From positions 1 to 7,957 of the forward strand of contig SKHV01000167.1 of the NCBI GenBank assembly GCA_007116765.1: a DNA stretch of 7,957 nt. Reading direction: 5' to 3'. A program made the translations under genes and the position numbers. How positions within the stretch are numbered: the stretch's first letter is position 1; each line of letters begins with the position of its first letter. Shown piece after piece: positions 1 to 6,183 of the stretch. The stretch is from Prolixibacteraceae bacterium (GTDB lineage: Bacteria > Bacteroidota > Bacteroidia > Bacteroidales > Prolixibacteraceae). The notes below the pieces were generated by a model. The model made no database searches. It saw only the letters and a list, made by a program, of their open reading frames with translations, and was not told the origin of the DNA.

Positions 1-788
1 ACGGCCATTTGCCTGTCCGATACTGTCCAATTACGATCTTTCGAAAGTATTTTTCCATAATCGGTGTACGATGCCCAGTTTTTGGCATACACAAAATCGG
101 CACCTTCGAAGGCTTTCATCTGGTCGTATTCAACTTTCACATTGCCCATAAACTCTGGAGCCAACTCATAGCCTTCGGGGTGGGTTACCACCAATTCGTA
201 ATCGGTTTGGCGCATCCATTCTACAAACGAATTGGGAACTGCTTGTGGCAAAGCTCTTGGGTGTGGAGCCCAGGTCATTACAACCTTAGGTTTATCGGTT
301 TTTTTGTATTCTTCAATGGTCACGTGGTCGGCAAAGCTCTGTAAGGGGTGACGAGTAGCTGCTTCCATGCTCACAACCGGAACGCCGGCATGTTGGATGA
401 ATTGGTTTAGCACAATTTCGTTATAGTCGTCTTCCTTGCTTACAAACTCGGCAAACGAGCGCACTCCTATAATATCGGCATAAGCACCAATTACCGGTAC
501 CGCTTCGAGCAGGTGTTCGGCTTTATCGCCATCCATAATAACGCCATGTTCGGTTTCAAGCTTCCATGCCCCTTGGTTTACATCGAGCACCATCACATTC
601 ATACCCAAGTTTTGGGCTGCCTTTTGTGTGCTCAAACGGGTACGTAAACTCGAATTGAAAAACATCAATATCATGGTTTTATTTTTCCCTAAATGCTGAA
701 AGCCAAATGGGTTTTTCTTTACAAGGAAAGCTTCTTCGAGGCCTTTCTGCAAACTTGGCAAATCGTGTACTGTAGTAAAATGTTTCAT
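1..788 (-). CDS. argF': N-succinylornithine/N-acetylornithine carbamoyltransferase ArgF' (N-terminal 262 residues, cut by window edge)
   Basis: This cytoplasmic enzyme transfers the carbamoyl group of carbamoyl phosphate to N-acyl-ornithine, giving N-acyl-citrulline, in the acylated arginine route of Bacteroidota. Reading from the ATG at 788, the protein starts MKHFTTVHDLPSL and stays open to the left edge. Visible landmarks are the carbamoyl-phosphate motif SLRTR (residues 47-51), GAWKLE (73-78), DGDKAEHLL (86-94), GVRSF (108-112), HPLQ (147-150), TWAPHP and YAKNW. These match the Bacteroides fragilis N-succinylornithine transcarbamylase as I recall it (about 318 residues), so some 55-60 C-terminal residues, including the usual HCLP motif, are missing from view. 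Residue 90, which decides succinyl versus acetyl specificity in studied enzymes, is Ala rather than Pro or Glu, so the acyl group cannot be named. The gene lies 117 bases downstream of proA, across two heptamer arrays. Family is certain, substrate is not. Confidence 0.95.
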   Translation of the reverse strand, partial: MKHFTTVHDLPSLQKGLEEAFLVKKNPFGFQHLGKNKTMILMFFNSSLRTRLSTQKAAQNLGMNVMVLDVNQGAWKLETEHGVIMDGDKAEHLLEAVPVIGAYADIIGVRSFAEFVSKEDDYNEIVLNQFIQHAGVPVVSMEAATRHPLQSFADHVTIEEYKKTDKPKVVMTWAPHPRALPQAVPNSFVEWMRQTDYELVVTHPEGYELAPEFMGNVKVEYDQMKAFEGADFVYAKNWASYTDYGKILSKDRNWTVSDRQMA

Positions 789-815
789 ATTGTTTTGGAT
801 GCTTATTTCTTGTTT

Positions 816-856
816 CTGGATGCTGGATGCTGGATACTGGATACTGGTTGCTGGAT
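816..856. repeat. Heptamer tandem array, unit CTGGATR (about 5.9 copies)
   Basis: On the plus strand, copies start at 816, 823, 830, 837, 844 and 851. They read CTGGATG twice, CTGGATA twice, CTGGTTG, and a final six-base CTGGAT. The period is strictly 7 bases with changes mainly at the last position. The array sits in the transcribed spacer between proA and argF', 28 bases upstream of the argF' start codon. Its function is unknown. It is directly followed by a second, unrelated heptamer array. Confidence 0.85.
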
Positions 857-860
857 TATT

Positions 861-902
861 TCGTAACTCGTAATTCGTAACTCGTAACTCGTAATTCGTA
901 AC
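861..902. repeat. Heptamer tandem array, unit TCGTAAY (6 exact copies)
   Basis: Six back-to-back 7-base copies on the plus strand read TCGTAAC, TCGTAAT, TCGTAAC, TCGTAAC, TCGTAAT, TCGTAAC. Only the last base (C or T) varies. The array ends three bases short of the proA stop codon, so it occupies the start of the proA-argF' spacer in the direction of transcription. It contains no ATG on the minus strand and does not form a terminator-like hairpin. Confidence 0.9.
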
Positions 903-905
903 TCC

Positions 906-2153
906 CTACGGTCTTATTTGTCCGTTTCCTTCAATTATGTATTTGTACGATGTAAGTTCCTCAAGTGCCATAGGCCCGCGGGCATGAAGTTTCTGCGTTG
1001 ATATACCAATTTCGGCACCAAGCCCAAACTGTGCCCCATCGGTGTAAGCTGTCGATGTATTGGAATAAACCGACGATGCATCGACCATTTTACGGAACAT
1101 CGTAATGCGTTCGTCATTTTCCGAGATAATGGCCTCGCTGTGCTTCGAGGTGTATTTCGAAATATGCTCAACAGCCTCATCGAAACTGTTCACCGTTTTA
1201 ATCGATGCTTTGTAGTCAAGGAACTCAGTACCAAAAGAATTTTCGTCAGCCTTTTCAAGTAAGTTGGCAGGGTATTTACCTTCCAAAACCGGATAGGCTT
1301 GTTCGTCGGCATAAATAATCACATTCGAATTAGCCAACAATTCAACCAGATAGGGCAAATCGGGCAAACGTTTATCGTCAATTACCAAACAATCCATTGC
1401 ATTACAAACACTTACCCTGCGTGTTTTTGCATTGTTAATTATGCTGCGACCCTTTTCTTTGTCGCCAAACTCGTCGAAATAGGTGTGACAAATGCCTGCT
1501 CCGGTTTCAATAACCGGTATAGTGGCATTTTCGCGCACATAGTTTATCAGGTTCTGGCTTCCTCGCGGGATAATTAAATCAACATATCCTTGCGCATTGA
1601 GCAACTGCGAGGTTTCTTCGCGACCTGCAGGCAAAAGAGTCAGTACACTTTCATCGATATTGTATTTGCGCAATACTTCGCGGATAATTCCAACAATTAC
1701 AGTATTGGAGTCAATGGCATCGCTTCCTCCTTTTAAAACACAGGCATTGCCCGATTTCAAACAAAGCGAAAAAACATCGAAAGTTACGTTGGGGCGTGCC
1801 TCGTAAATAATACCAATAACACCAAAAGGAACTGAAACCTTGGTTATTTTAAGTCCGTTGGGGCGCTCATTTTCTGATAAAACCCTTCCAACCGGCGAGG
1901 GAAGCGAAACCACGTTGCGGATATCGGAGGCTATGCCTTCAATGCGTTCGCGGTTTAGTTTCAAGCGGTCGTATTTTGGGTCGGCCTTGTCCATACGTGC
2001 AAGGTCTTTGGCATTTTCGGCCACTATTTTATCGATATTAGCTTCGGCTGCATCGGCAACTTCGAGCAAAACTTTGTCGATGGTCTCAACGGCTAACAAG
2101 TTGAGCAACCTGCTCGCCTTTAAAACTTTTTCAAAAATTGGTGTACAGTCCAT
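906..2153 (-). CDS. proA: Gamma-glutamyl phosphate reductase (glutamate-5-semialdehyde dehydrogenase) ProA
   Basis: ProA reduces gamma-glutamyl phosphate with NADPH to glutamate-5-semialdehyde, the second step of proline synthesis, in the cytoplasm. The 415-residue protein has the normal family length. Features seen include EARPNVTFD (118-126), an LKGGSDA loop (140-146), PRGSQNLI (196-203), ETGAGICH (216-223) and the catalytic cysteine at 250 in RRVSVCNAMD. Near the C terminus comes DASSVYSNTSTAYTDG, then FGLGAEIGIST and KLHARGP, which are characteristic of ProA. The ATG at 2153 lies three bases after the proB stop, so the two are almost certainly co-transcribed and translationally coupled. 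ProB and ProA usually work as a pair because the acyl phosphate intermediate is unstable. No missing residues or frame breaks were seen. The alternative of a general aldehyde dehydrogenase is excluded by the ProA-specific C terminus. Confidence 0.98.
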   Translation of the reverse strand: MDCTPIFEKVLKASRLLNLLAVETIDKVLLEVADAAEANIDKIVAENAKDLARMDKADPKYDRLKLNRERIEGIASDIRNVVSLPSPVGRVLSENERPNGLKITKVSVPFGVIGIIYEARPNVTFDVFSLCLKSGNACVLKGGSDAIDSNTVIVGIIREVLRKYNIDESVLTLLPAGREETSQLLNAQGYVDLIIPRGSQNLINYVRENATIPVIETGAGICHTYFDEFGDKEKGRSIINNAKTRRVSVCNAMDCLVIDDKRLPDLPYLVELLANSNVIIYADEQAYPVLEGKYPANLLEKADENSFGTEFLDYKASIKTVNSFDEAVEHISKYTSKHSEAIISENDERITMFRKMVDASSVYSNTSTAYTDGAQFGLGAEIGISTQKLHARGPMALEELTSYKYIIEGNGQIRP

Positions 2154-2156
2154 AAT

Positions 2157-3245
2157 TCAATTATTTAGAAACATGTAGTCGTAATAAATCAAAGGCTTTC
2201 CGGCCTTTTTACCTGCTAGTTCACGAGCTTCGTCCGAGTCGTATTGCGATTTGCCCAAACCGAGTTGGTTCCCTTGTTCGTCGGCAATGCTTATTACATC
2301 GCCTTTTTTAAAGAAGCCCTTAATTTCAACAACTCCAATTAACAACAAGCTGTTGGCCTTTATATCGAAAAGTGCTTTTTTGGCACCCTCGTTAACCACC
2401 ACAACTCCCTTGGTGAAACTTTCGGAATGTGCCAACCATTTTTTGCTGCTCTTTAGTTTTTTACCATTGGGAACAAAGCGGGTCGAAGGAACGGTGTTAT
2501 CTTGTATCAGGTCAACAAGAATATTATCGCGCAAACCACTTGCAATAATCACATCGATACCTTCGAGGGCGATTTTGCGGGCTACGCTGTATTTGGTGTG
2601 CATGCCACCACGTCCGAACCCCGATTTTTGCGACGATATAAATTCTTCATAACTACGGTCGTGAGCTTTAATTTCGGGAATTACTTTGGCTCCATGCACA
2701 CCCGGCATCCCGTCGTAAATCCCATCAACATTCGACAGTATGACCAAAGCCTGACAATTCATCATTGACGAAATGAGGCCCGAAAGCTCGTCGTTATCGG
2801 TAAACATCAGTTCGGTAAGCGAAATGGTATCGTTTTCGTTCACAATGGGTACAACCCTGTTCTCGAGCATGGTCGAAATACAGTTTTTCATATTGAGGTA
2901 ATGCGTGCGGTCGCTGAAATTTTCTTTAGTTGTGAGTACTTGCGCACCCAACATATTGTGCTTCTGAAAGAAATCGAAATAAGTATTCATGAGCTTCACC
3001 TGACCAACCGCGGACCACAACTGACGTGCCGAAACAGTATCGAGCTTTTGATTTTCGGGTAATATTGCACGCCCTGCAGCTACGGCCCCCGAAGAAATCA
3101 GGATAACCTCAACCCCGCTATTATGCAACATACTAATTTGCTCAACCAAATGTTTGATACGCTCAGTATCAAGTGTACCATTAGTCAGAGTAAGTACGTT
3201 TGTACCCACTTTTACTGCAATGCGTTTATATTGAGTATGTTTCAT
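2157..3245 (-). CDS. proB: Glutamate 5-kinase ProB with C-terminal PUA domain
   Basis: ProB phosphorylates the gamma-carboxyl of glutamate with ATP, the first and usually feedback-inhibited step of proline synthesis. From the ATG at 3245 the protein is 362 residues, like full-length bacterial ProB. An amino-acid kinase domain covers roughly 7-255, with VKVGTNVL (11-18), SSGAVAAG (51-58), NENDT (136-140), FTDNDELSGLIS (148-159) and GRGGMHTKYS (211-220). A PUA domain follows at about 275-355, beginning KGVVVVNEGAKKAL. An in-frame ATG at 3257 would add MRIF. I prefer 3245 because MKHTQYKRIAVKVG fits the usual short ProB N terminus, but the sequence does not settle it. The gene follows proC after a spacer of about 97 bases and precedes proA by three bases. 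Confidence 0.97.
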   Translation of the reverse strand: MKHTQYKRIAVKVGTNVLTLTNGTLDTERIKHLVEQISMLHNSGVEVILISSGAVAAGRAILPENQKLDTVSARQLWSAVGQVKLMNTYFDFFQKHNMLGAQVLTTKENFSDRTHYLNMKNCISTMLENRVVPIVNENDTISLTELMFTDNDELSGLISSMMNCQALVILSNVDGIYDGMPGVHGAKVIPEIKAHDRSYEEFISSQKSGFGRGGMHTKYSVARKIALEGIDVIIASGLRDNILVDLIQDNTVPSTRFVPNGKKLKSSKKWLAHSESFTKGVVVVNEGAKKALFDIKANSLLLIGVVEIKGFFKKGDVISIADEQGNQLGLGKSQYDSDEARELAGKKAGKPLIYYDYMFLNN

Positions 3246-3342
3246 GAAAATTCTCATTCATTGTGAAAAACATGACAAATGTCAGCATTTTCCATTAAAC
3301 CACAAAGGTTTTTCGATAAAGTATTTATGAAATAAGGGTTTC

Positions 3343-4146
3343 TTATGATTTACGCTCAATTTTATTGTACGAAGCAAGTAAACCTTTAATTATTGATGAA
3401 CTGAAGCCCGAATGTTCCATTTCGTTCAAGCCGGTAATGGTAATTCCTTTAGGCGTGGTAACTTTATCGATTTCGGCCTCGGGGTGTGAATTGTTTTGCA
3501 GAATTAGTTCGGCAGCACCTTTTGTAATTTGAGCAGCCATTATTTTAGCATCTTCGGAGCTAAAACCAATTTCGACACCGGCCTGAATGGTTGCACGAAT
3601 AAACCTCAACGCGAAAGCAATTCCGCACCCTGCAAGAGCTGTAGCTGCCGGCATATGTTCTTCGGCAATAAACAACACCTGCCCCATTTGGCTGAATATG
3701 TTGCGTACAATTTCGGTTTGCTCGTCGTTTGCATTGTGTGCCGAAATACACGACATGGATTCCTGAATTGCAACACCGGTGTTGGGCATAACCCTAAACA
3801 GTGGCGGCTTACATTCAAGTTGAGAATACATATGGCTCGACATAATACCCGTTACGCAGGAAACGACAACCGGCATGTTGGCACATACCACAGTTTTTAA
3901 TTCCTGTAACAAATCGTCGATTTGCCATGGTTTTACTACAAGCATTACCAATTGCGCCTGTTGTACAGCTTCTTTGTTATCGTTAATGGCATTGTAGCCG
4001 TCGGCCTTTAAAACCGCAAGGCGCTTGGGGTTATTTTCGGTAAGGACTAAGTTTTCTTTCTCGATTAAACCCGATGATATTAAACCTTTTGCCAAAGAGA
4101 ACCCAAGGTTCCCTGCTCCGATAATAGCAATTTTATTTAGCTTCAT
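3343..4146 (-). CDS. proC: Pyrroline-5-carboxylate reductase ProC
   Basis: ProC reduces 1-pyrroline-5-carboxylate to proline, the last step of the pathway started by ProB and ProA. The 267-residue protein opens with a Rossmann fold, IAIIGAGNLG (6-15), for NAD(P)H. Next come VVKPWQ (70-75), FRVMPNTG (117-124) and the dimerisation/substrate region ALAGCGIAFALRF (170-182). The C-terminal signature TTPKGITITGLNEME (230-244) carries PKG where many ProC proteins have PGG; I recall similar wording in other Bacteroidota. An in-frame TTG at 4167 would add seven residues (MLKIIIK), but the ATG at 4146, giving MKLNKIAIIG, places the nucleotide-binding motif at the normal distance from the N terminus. 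The argD stop is 64 bases upstream. Confidence 0.96.
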   Translation of the reverse strand: MKLNKIAIIGAGNLGFSLAKGLISSGLIEKENLVLTENNPKRLAVLKADGYNAINDNKEAVQQAQLVMLVVKPWQIDDLLQELKTVVCANMPVVVSCVTGIMSSHMYSQLECKPPLFRVMPNTGVAIQESMSCISAHNANDEQTEIVRNIFSQMGQVLFIAEEHMPAATALAGCGIAFALRFIRATIQAGVEIGFSSEDAKIMAAQITKGAAELILQNNSHPEAEIDKVTTPKGITITGLNEMEHSGFSSSIIKGLLASYNKIERKS

Positions 4147-4210
4147 TTTGATTATAATTTTTAACAAAGTTGCTCAAAATAAATAAATAATCAGCGCATG
4201 TGCCAATTTT

Positions 4211-5347
4211 TTAGTTATCCAATTCGCTTAAAACCTCTTTAAACTTTTCAATAAACAGGCTTGCATTTTCTTTTTTGAGGTTCAAAGGGGGCAACAAGCG
4301 GATAATATGAGCACCCGAAACCCCTGTGAATATTTTCTTATCGAACAAAAGCTTTTTCCTTATTGGGGCAACTTCCTGTTCAAATTCAATGCCTATCATT
4401 AAACCAATGCCTCTAATTTCCTTTATACCTTTTATTTTTGAAAGCTCCTCCATAAGGTATTCCCCAACTGTGGCAGCATTGCTCACTAGCTTTTGCGACT
4501 TAATAACATCAAGAACAGCAATTGCGGCAGCACAGGCCAGATGATTGCCCCCAAAAGTAGTTCCCAGCATTCCGTGCCAGGCTTCAAAATCGGGACCAAT
4601 TAACACTCCTCCAATGGGAAAACCGTTGCCCATACCTTTTGCCGTAGTAACAATATCGGGGGTAATGCCGGCATACTGAAAGGCAAAGAATTTGCCACTG
4701 CGGCCATAGCCCGATTGTATTTCGTCGAGAATAAGCACTACACCGTTCTCGTTACAAAGCTTTTGCAGGTTTTTCAGGAATTCGACACCGGGTAGGTGGA
4801 TACCGCCAATGCCCTGAATTCCTTCAACAATAACAGCAGCTACGTCGCCTTTTGCAATTTCGGCTTCAACCAATGGCAAATTGTTCAGTTCAAGAATTAC
4901 TGCATCGTCGCGCCGGTTTATGGGTGCAATAATTTTGGGGTTATCGGTTACTGCCACCGATGCCGATGTGCGACCGTGAAAGCCTTTTTTGAACGAAATA
5001 ACCTTGGATTTTCCGGTTTTAAACGAGGCAAGTTTCAGTGCGTTTTCGTTGGCCTCGGCACCACTGTTGCACAAGAACAAGCGGTAGTTGTCCATCCCCG
5101 ATATTTCGCCCAACTTACGGGCCAGTTCCTTTTGTAAAGGGTTTTGTATTGAATTGGAATAAAATCCCAATCGCTCCAACTGCGACGAAATATTGGCCAC
5201 GTAATGCGGGTGCGAGTGGCCTATTGAAATAACTGCATGCCCCCCGTATAAATCGAGGTAACGCTGTCCGTTTTTGTCAATCACAAATGAGCCTTCTCCC
5301 TTAACCGGCTCAATATCAAATAAGGGATATACATCGAATAGTTCCAT
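4211..5347 (-). CDS. argD: N-acetylornithine/N-succinylornithine aminotransferase ArgD (PLP-dependent)
   Basis: ArgD transfers an amino group from glutamate to N-acyl-glutamate semialdehyde, the ArgC product, giving N-acyl-ornithine for ArgF'. It is a class-III PLP aminotransferase of 378 residues, the usual length. Seen are the phosphate-binding NSGAEANE (94-101), GFHGRTSAS (122-130), the PLP-ring aspartate D208 in LILDEIQSGYG, the Schiff-base lysine K237 in TTAKGMGNGFPIGG, and GTTFGGNHLACAAA (262-275). The reading frame extends to a TTG at 5359, but the ATG at 5347 gives MELFDVYPLFDIEPVKGEG, the typical ArgD opening, so I chose it. Upstream is a hairpin with scattered GTCATT repeats, then the HEPN/MNT pair, which separates argD from argC. 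Whether the substrate is acetylated or succinylated cannot be told; rocD-type ornithine aminotransferase is less likely given the arg context. Confidence 0.95.
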   Translation of the reverse strand: MELFDVYPLFDIEPVKGEGSFVIDKNGQRYLDLYGGHAVISIGHSHPHYVANISSQLERLGFYSNSIQNPLQKELARKLGEISGMDNYRLFLCNSGAEANENALKLASFKTGKSKVISFKKGFHGRTSASVAVTDNPKIIAPINRRDDAVILELNNLPLVEAEIAKGDVAAVIVEGIQGIGGIHLPGVEFLKNLQKLCNENGVVLILDEIQSGYGRSGKFFAFQYAGITPDIVTTAKGMGNGFPIGGVLIGPDFEAWHGMLGTTFGGNHLACAAAIAVLDVIKSQKLVSNAATVGEYLMEELSKIKGIKEIRGIGLMIGIEFEQEVAPIRKKLLFDKKIFTGVSGAHIIRLLPPLNLKKENASLFIEKFKEVLSELDN

Positions 5348-5354
5348 TTTTTTA

Positions 5355-5410
5355 GTCAAAAGTCATTGGTTATCCCGATATAGGCTATCGGGAGTCATTA
5401 GCAGTCATCT
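5355..5410. repeat. Scattered GTCATT heptamers flanking a hairpin, argD leader
   Basis: On the plus strand the copies read GTCAAAA (5355-5361), GTCATTG (5362-5368), GTCATTA (5394-5400) and GTCATCT (5404-5410), with the hairpin at 5373-5393 splitting them. They match the unit of the better-preserved array upstream of argC and have the same orientation. The copy nearest argD produces TTGACTAAAA on the minus strand, close to the argC start ATGACTAAAA. This looks like a decayed array interrupted by a palindromic element. No function can be shown from the sequence. Confidence 0.55.
5373..5393. repeat. Short perfect hairpin (8-bp stem, 5-base loop), REP-like
   Basis: The arms are TCCCGATA (5373-5380) and TATCGGGA (5386-5393), exact reverse complements around the loop TAGGC. 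It lies 26-46 bases upstream of the argD ATG, inside the spacer after the MNT gene. In the transcribed (minus) direction it is followed by AACCAATGAC, not a U-run, so it is not an intrinsic terminator. It could be a dispersed palindromic repeat or an RNA structure that protects or punctuates the mRNA between the HEPN/MNT pair and argD. Confidence 0.7.
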
Positions 5411-5434
5411 GCTCTAACCGAAAATCGTAAAAGT

Positions 5435-5737
5435 TCAAGATATTTCAATACCATTAATCATAATTTCTTGTAGAAAACCTGAATAGTCATTATTTTTTTC
5501 AATAAGAATAGGTTCAATCCTATCGTCAACTTGCCTTCTAAGTTTCCATAAAAGCGGATTTACATCAAAAAAATCCCCTGAAATATTGTTCACAATAATA
5601 GCTACATCAATGTCACTATCTTCTTTATTAGTATCTCTTGCGTAAGAGCCAAATAAATAAACTGAATCAAGATTGAAATGCTGACTTAACAACAACTTAT
5701 ATTGTTTTACTTTATCTATAGCTTCTCTTTTATCCAT
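5435..5737 (-). CDS. Minimal nucleotidyltransferase (MNT) protein, probable antitoxin of a HEPN/MNT pair
   Basis: This small cytoplasmic protein (100 residues) has the fold signature of the DNA polymerase beta-type minimal nucleotidyltransferases. FGSYARDTNKEDSDIDVAI contains G30-S31, then ten residues, then D42-x-D44, the metal-binding pair. E75 in RIEPILIE is a good candidate for the third carboxylate, so the active site looks intact. In the studied MntA/HepT system the MNT partner transfers AMP groups onto the HEPN toxin and silences it. That role is inferred here from family and neighbour. The ATG at 5737 lies inside the end of the upstream HEPN gene (22-base overlap, different frame), implying coupled translation. 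The gene is AT-rich (about 30% G+C in a sampled line) unlike the arg/pro genes around it, which suggests acquisition. Confidence 0.88.
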   Translation of the reverse strand: MDKREAIDKVKQYKLLLSQHFNLDSVYLFGSYARDTNKEDSDIDVAIIVNNISGDFFDVNPLLWKLRRQVDDRIEPILIEKNNDYSGFLQEIMINGIEIS

Positions 5738-6102
5738 TTTTGCATTTCTTTTGTTCTCTCAATAATTTCATGACACTTCTCATAAGTTAGACTTTTAAGC
5801 AGCCTTTCTTTATATGAGGGATATCTTGCTTCAATATTCAAAGGCTCAATTTGGTCGATAAAATCCTTTTGTTCTTCTAAAAATAAATCATAAAATCCTG
5901 CTTTTTTAGCAATATATGATAAACTATGAGAATAAGGAGCTGGCTCAGATTTTAATGATGTGAAATAAGCCTTAAAGATTTTTTCAATGGTTTGATGACA
6001 CATAAAACCTACATACAAAAATCTTTTGCTATTTAACATTGCCAAAGCTGTATCAAAATCATAATCTGAAAGCTCAAGCCAATATTTAACTTTATTATCC
6101 AT
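5716..6102 (-). CDS. HEPN-domain protein, probable toxin/partner of the MNT protein
   Basis: The 128-residue, mostly helical protein resembles the HEPN family that accompanies minimal nucleotidyltransferases. Its landmarks are YWLELSDYDFDTALAML (7-23), CHQTIEKIFKAYF (35-47, the conserved His/Glu-Lys helix), YSHSLSYIAKKAG (57-69) and EARYPSY (91-97). It has no R-x4-6-H motif, the RNase motif of HepT toxins: the arginines before histidines are spaced eight (R27-H36) or ten or more residues apart. It is therefore either a different HEPN subgroup with another activity, or a non-nuclease partner. The ATG at 6102 is 81 bases after the argC stop, and the TAG stop at 5716 falls within the MNT gene. 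A TATCTTTG box lies 14 bases upstream of the start. Composition is AT-rich compared with argC and argD. No signal peptide or membrane segment is visible. Confidence 0.85.
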   Translation of the reverse strand: MDNKVKYWLELSDYDFDTALAMLNSKRFLYVGFMCHQTIEKIFKAYFTSLKSEPAPYSHSLSYIAKKAGFYDLFLEEQKDFIDQIEPLNIEARYPSYKERLLKSLTYEKCHEIIERTKEMQKWIKEKL

Positions 6103-6116
6103 TACAGTTATTTATC

Positions 6117-6124
6117 CAAAGATA
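6117..6124 (-). promoter_or_regulatory. Possible Bacteroidota -7 promoter box for the HEPN/MNT pair
   Basis: On the minus strand the bases read TATCTTTG, an exact fit to the Bacteroidota -7 consensus TAnnTTTG, ending 14 bases before the HEPN ATG. I could not find a TTTG at the expected distance (about 19 bases) for the -33 element, so the match is only half a promoter and could be chance in AT-rich DNA. If real, it would give the pair its own transcript with a very short leader. Confidence 0.35.
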
Positions 6125-6183
6125 AACGTTTTTTCAATATAAGGTATCTGAACACCACATATGGCCCATACAGCATCCAACAT

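Noticed and set aside
9..344. Plus-strand open frame of 111 codons at the left edge
   Set aside because: The minus strand here encodes conserved ArgF' sequence; the plus frame is its shadow.
3273..3284. Interrupted palindrome TGACA-AA-TGTCA upstream of proB, considered as an operator
   Set aside because: Five-base arms occur often by chance, there is no second copy nearby, and it resembles no regulator site I can name.
3246..3342. Possible internal promoter before proB (AACCTTTG on the minus strand)
   Set aside because: It differs from TAnnTTTG at the first base and no convincing -33 element is present; the short spacer fits plain operon continuity.
3529..3900. Plus-strand open frame of 123 codons
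   Set aside because: It lies wholly antisense to proC, whose protein matches its family over the full length; the antisense product has no recognisable domain.
5348..5359. TTG at 5359 as the argD start, adding four residues
   Set aside because: The ATG at 5347 gives the typical ArgD N terminus MELFDVYPLFD; the TTG belongs to the repeat-like TTGACTAAAA sequence.
6125..6183. Spacer between argC and the HEPN gene, checked for a gene remnant or attachment site
   Set aside because: No conserved peptide, direct repeat of the far junction, or stable hairpin was seen; only a 9-base TGGATGCTG match to the proA-argF' array unit, too short to count.
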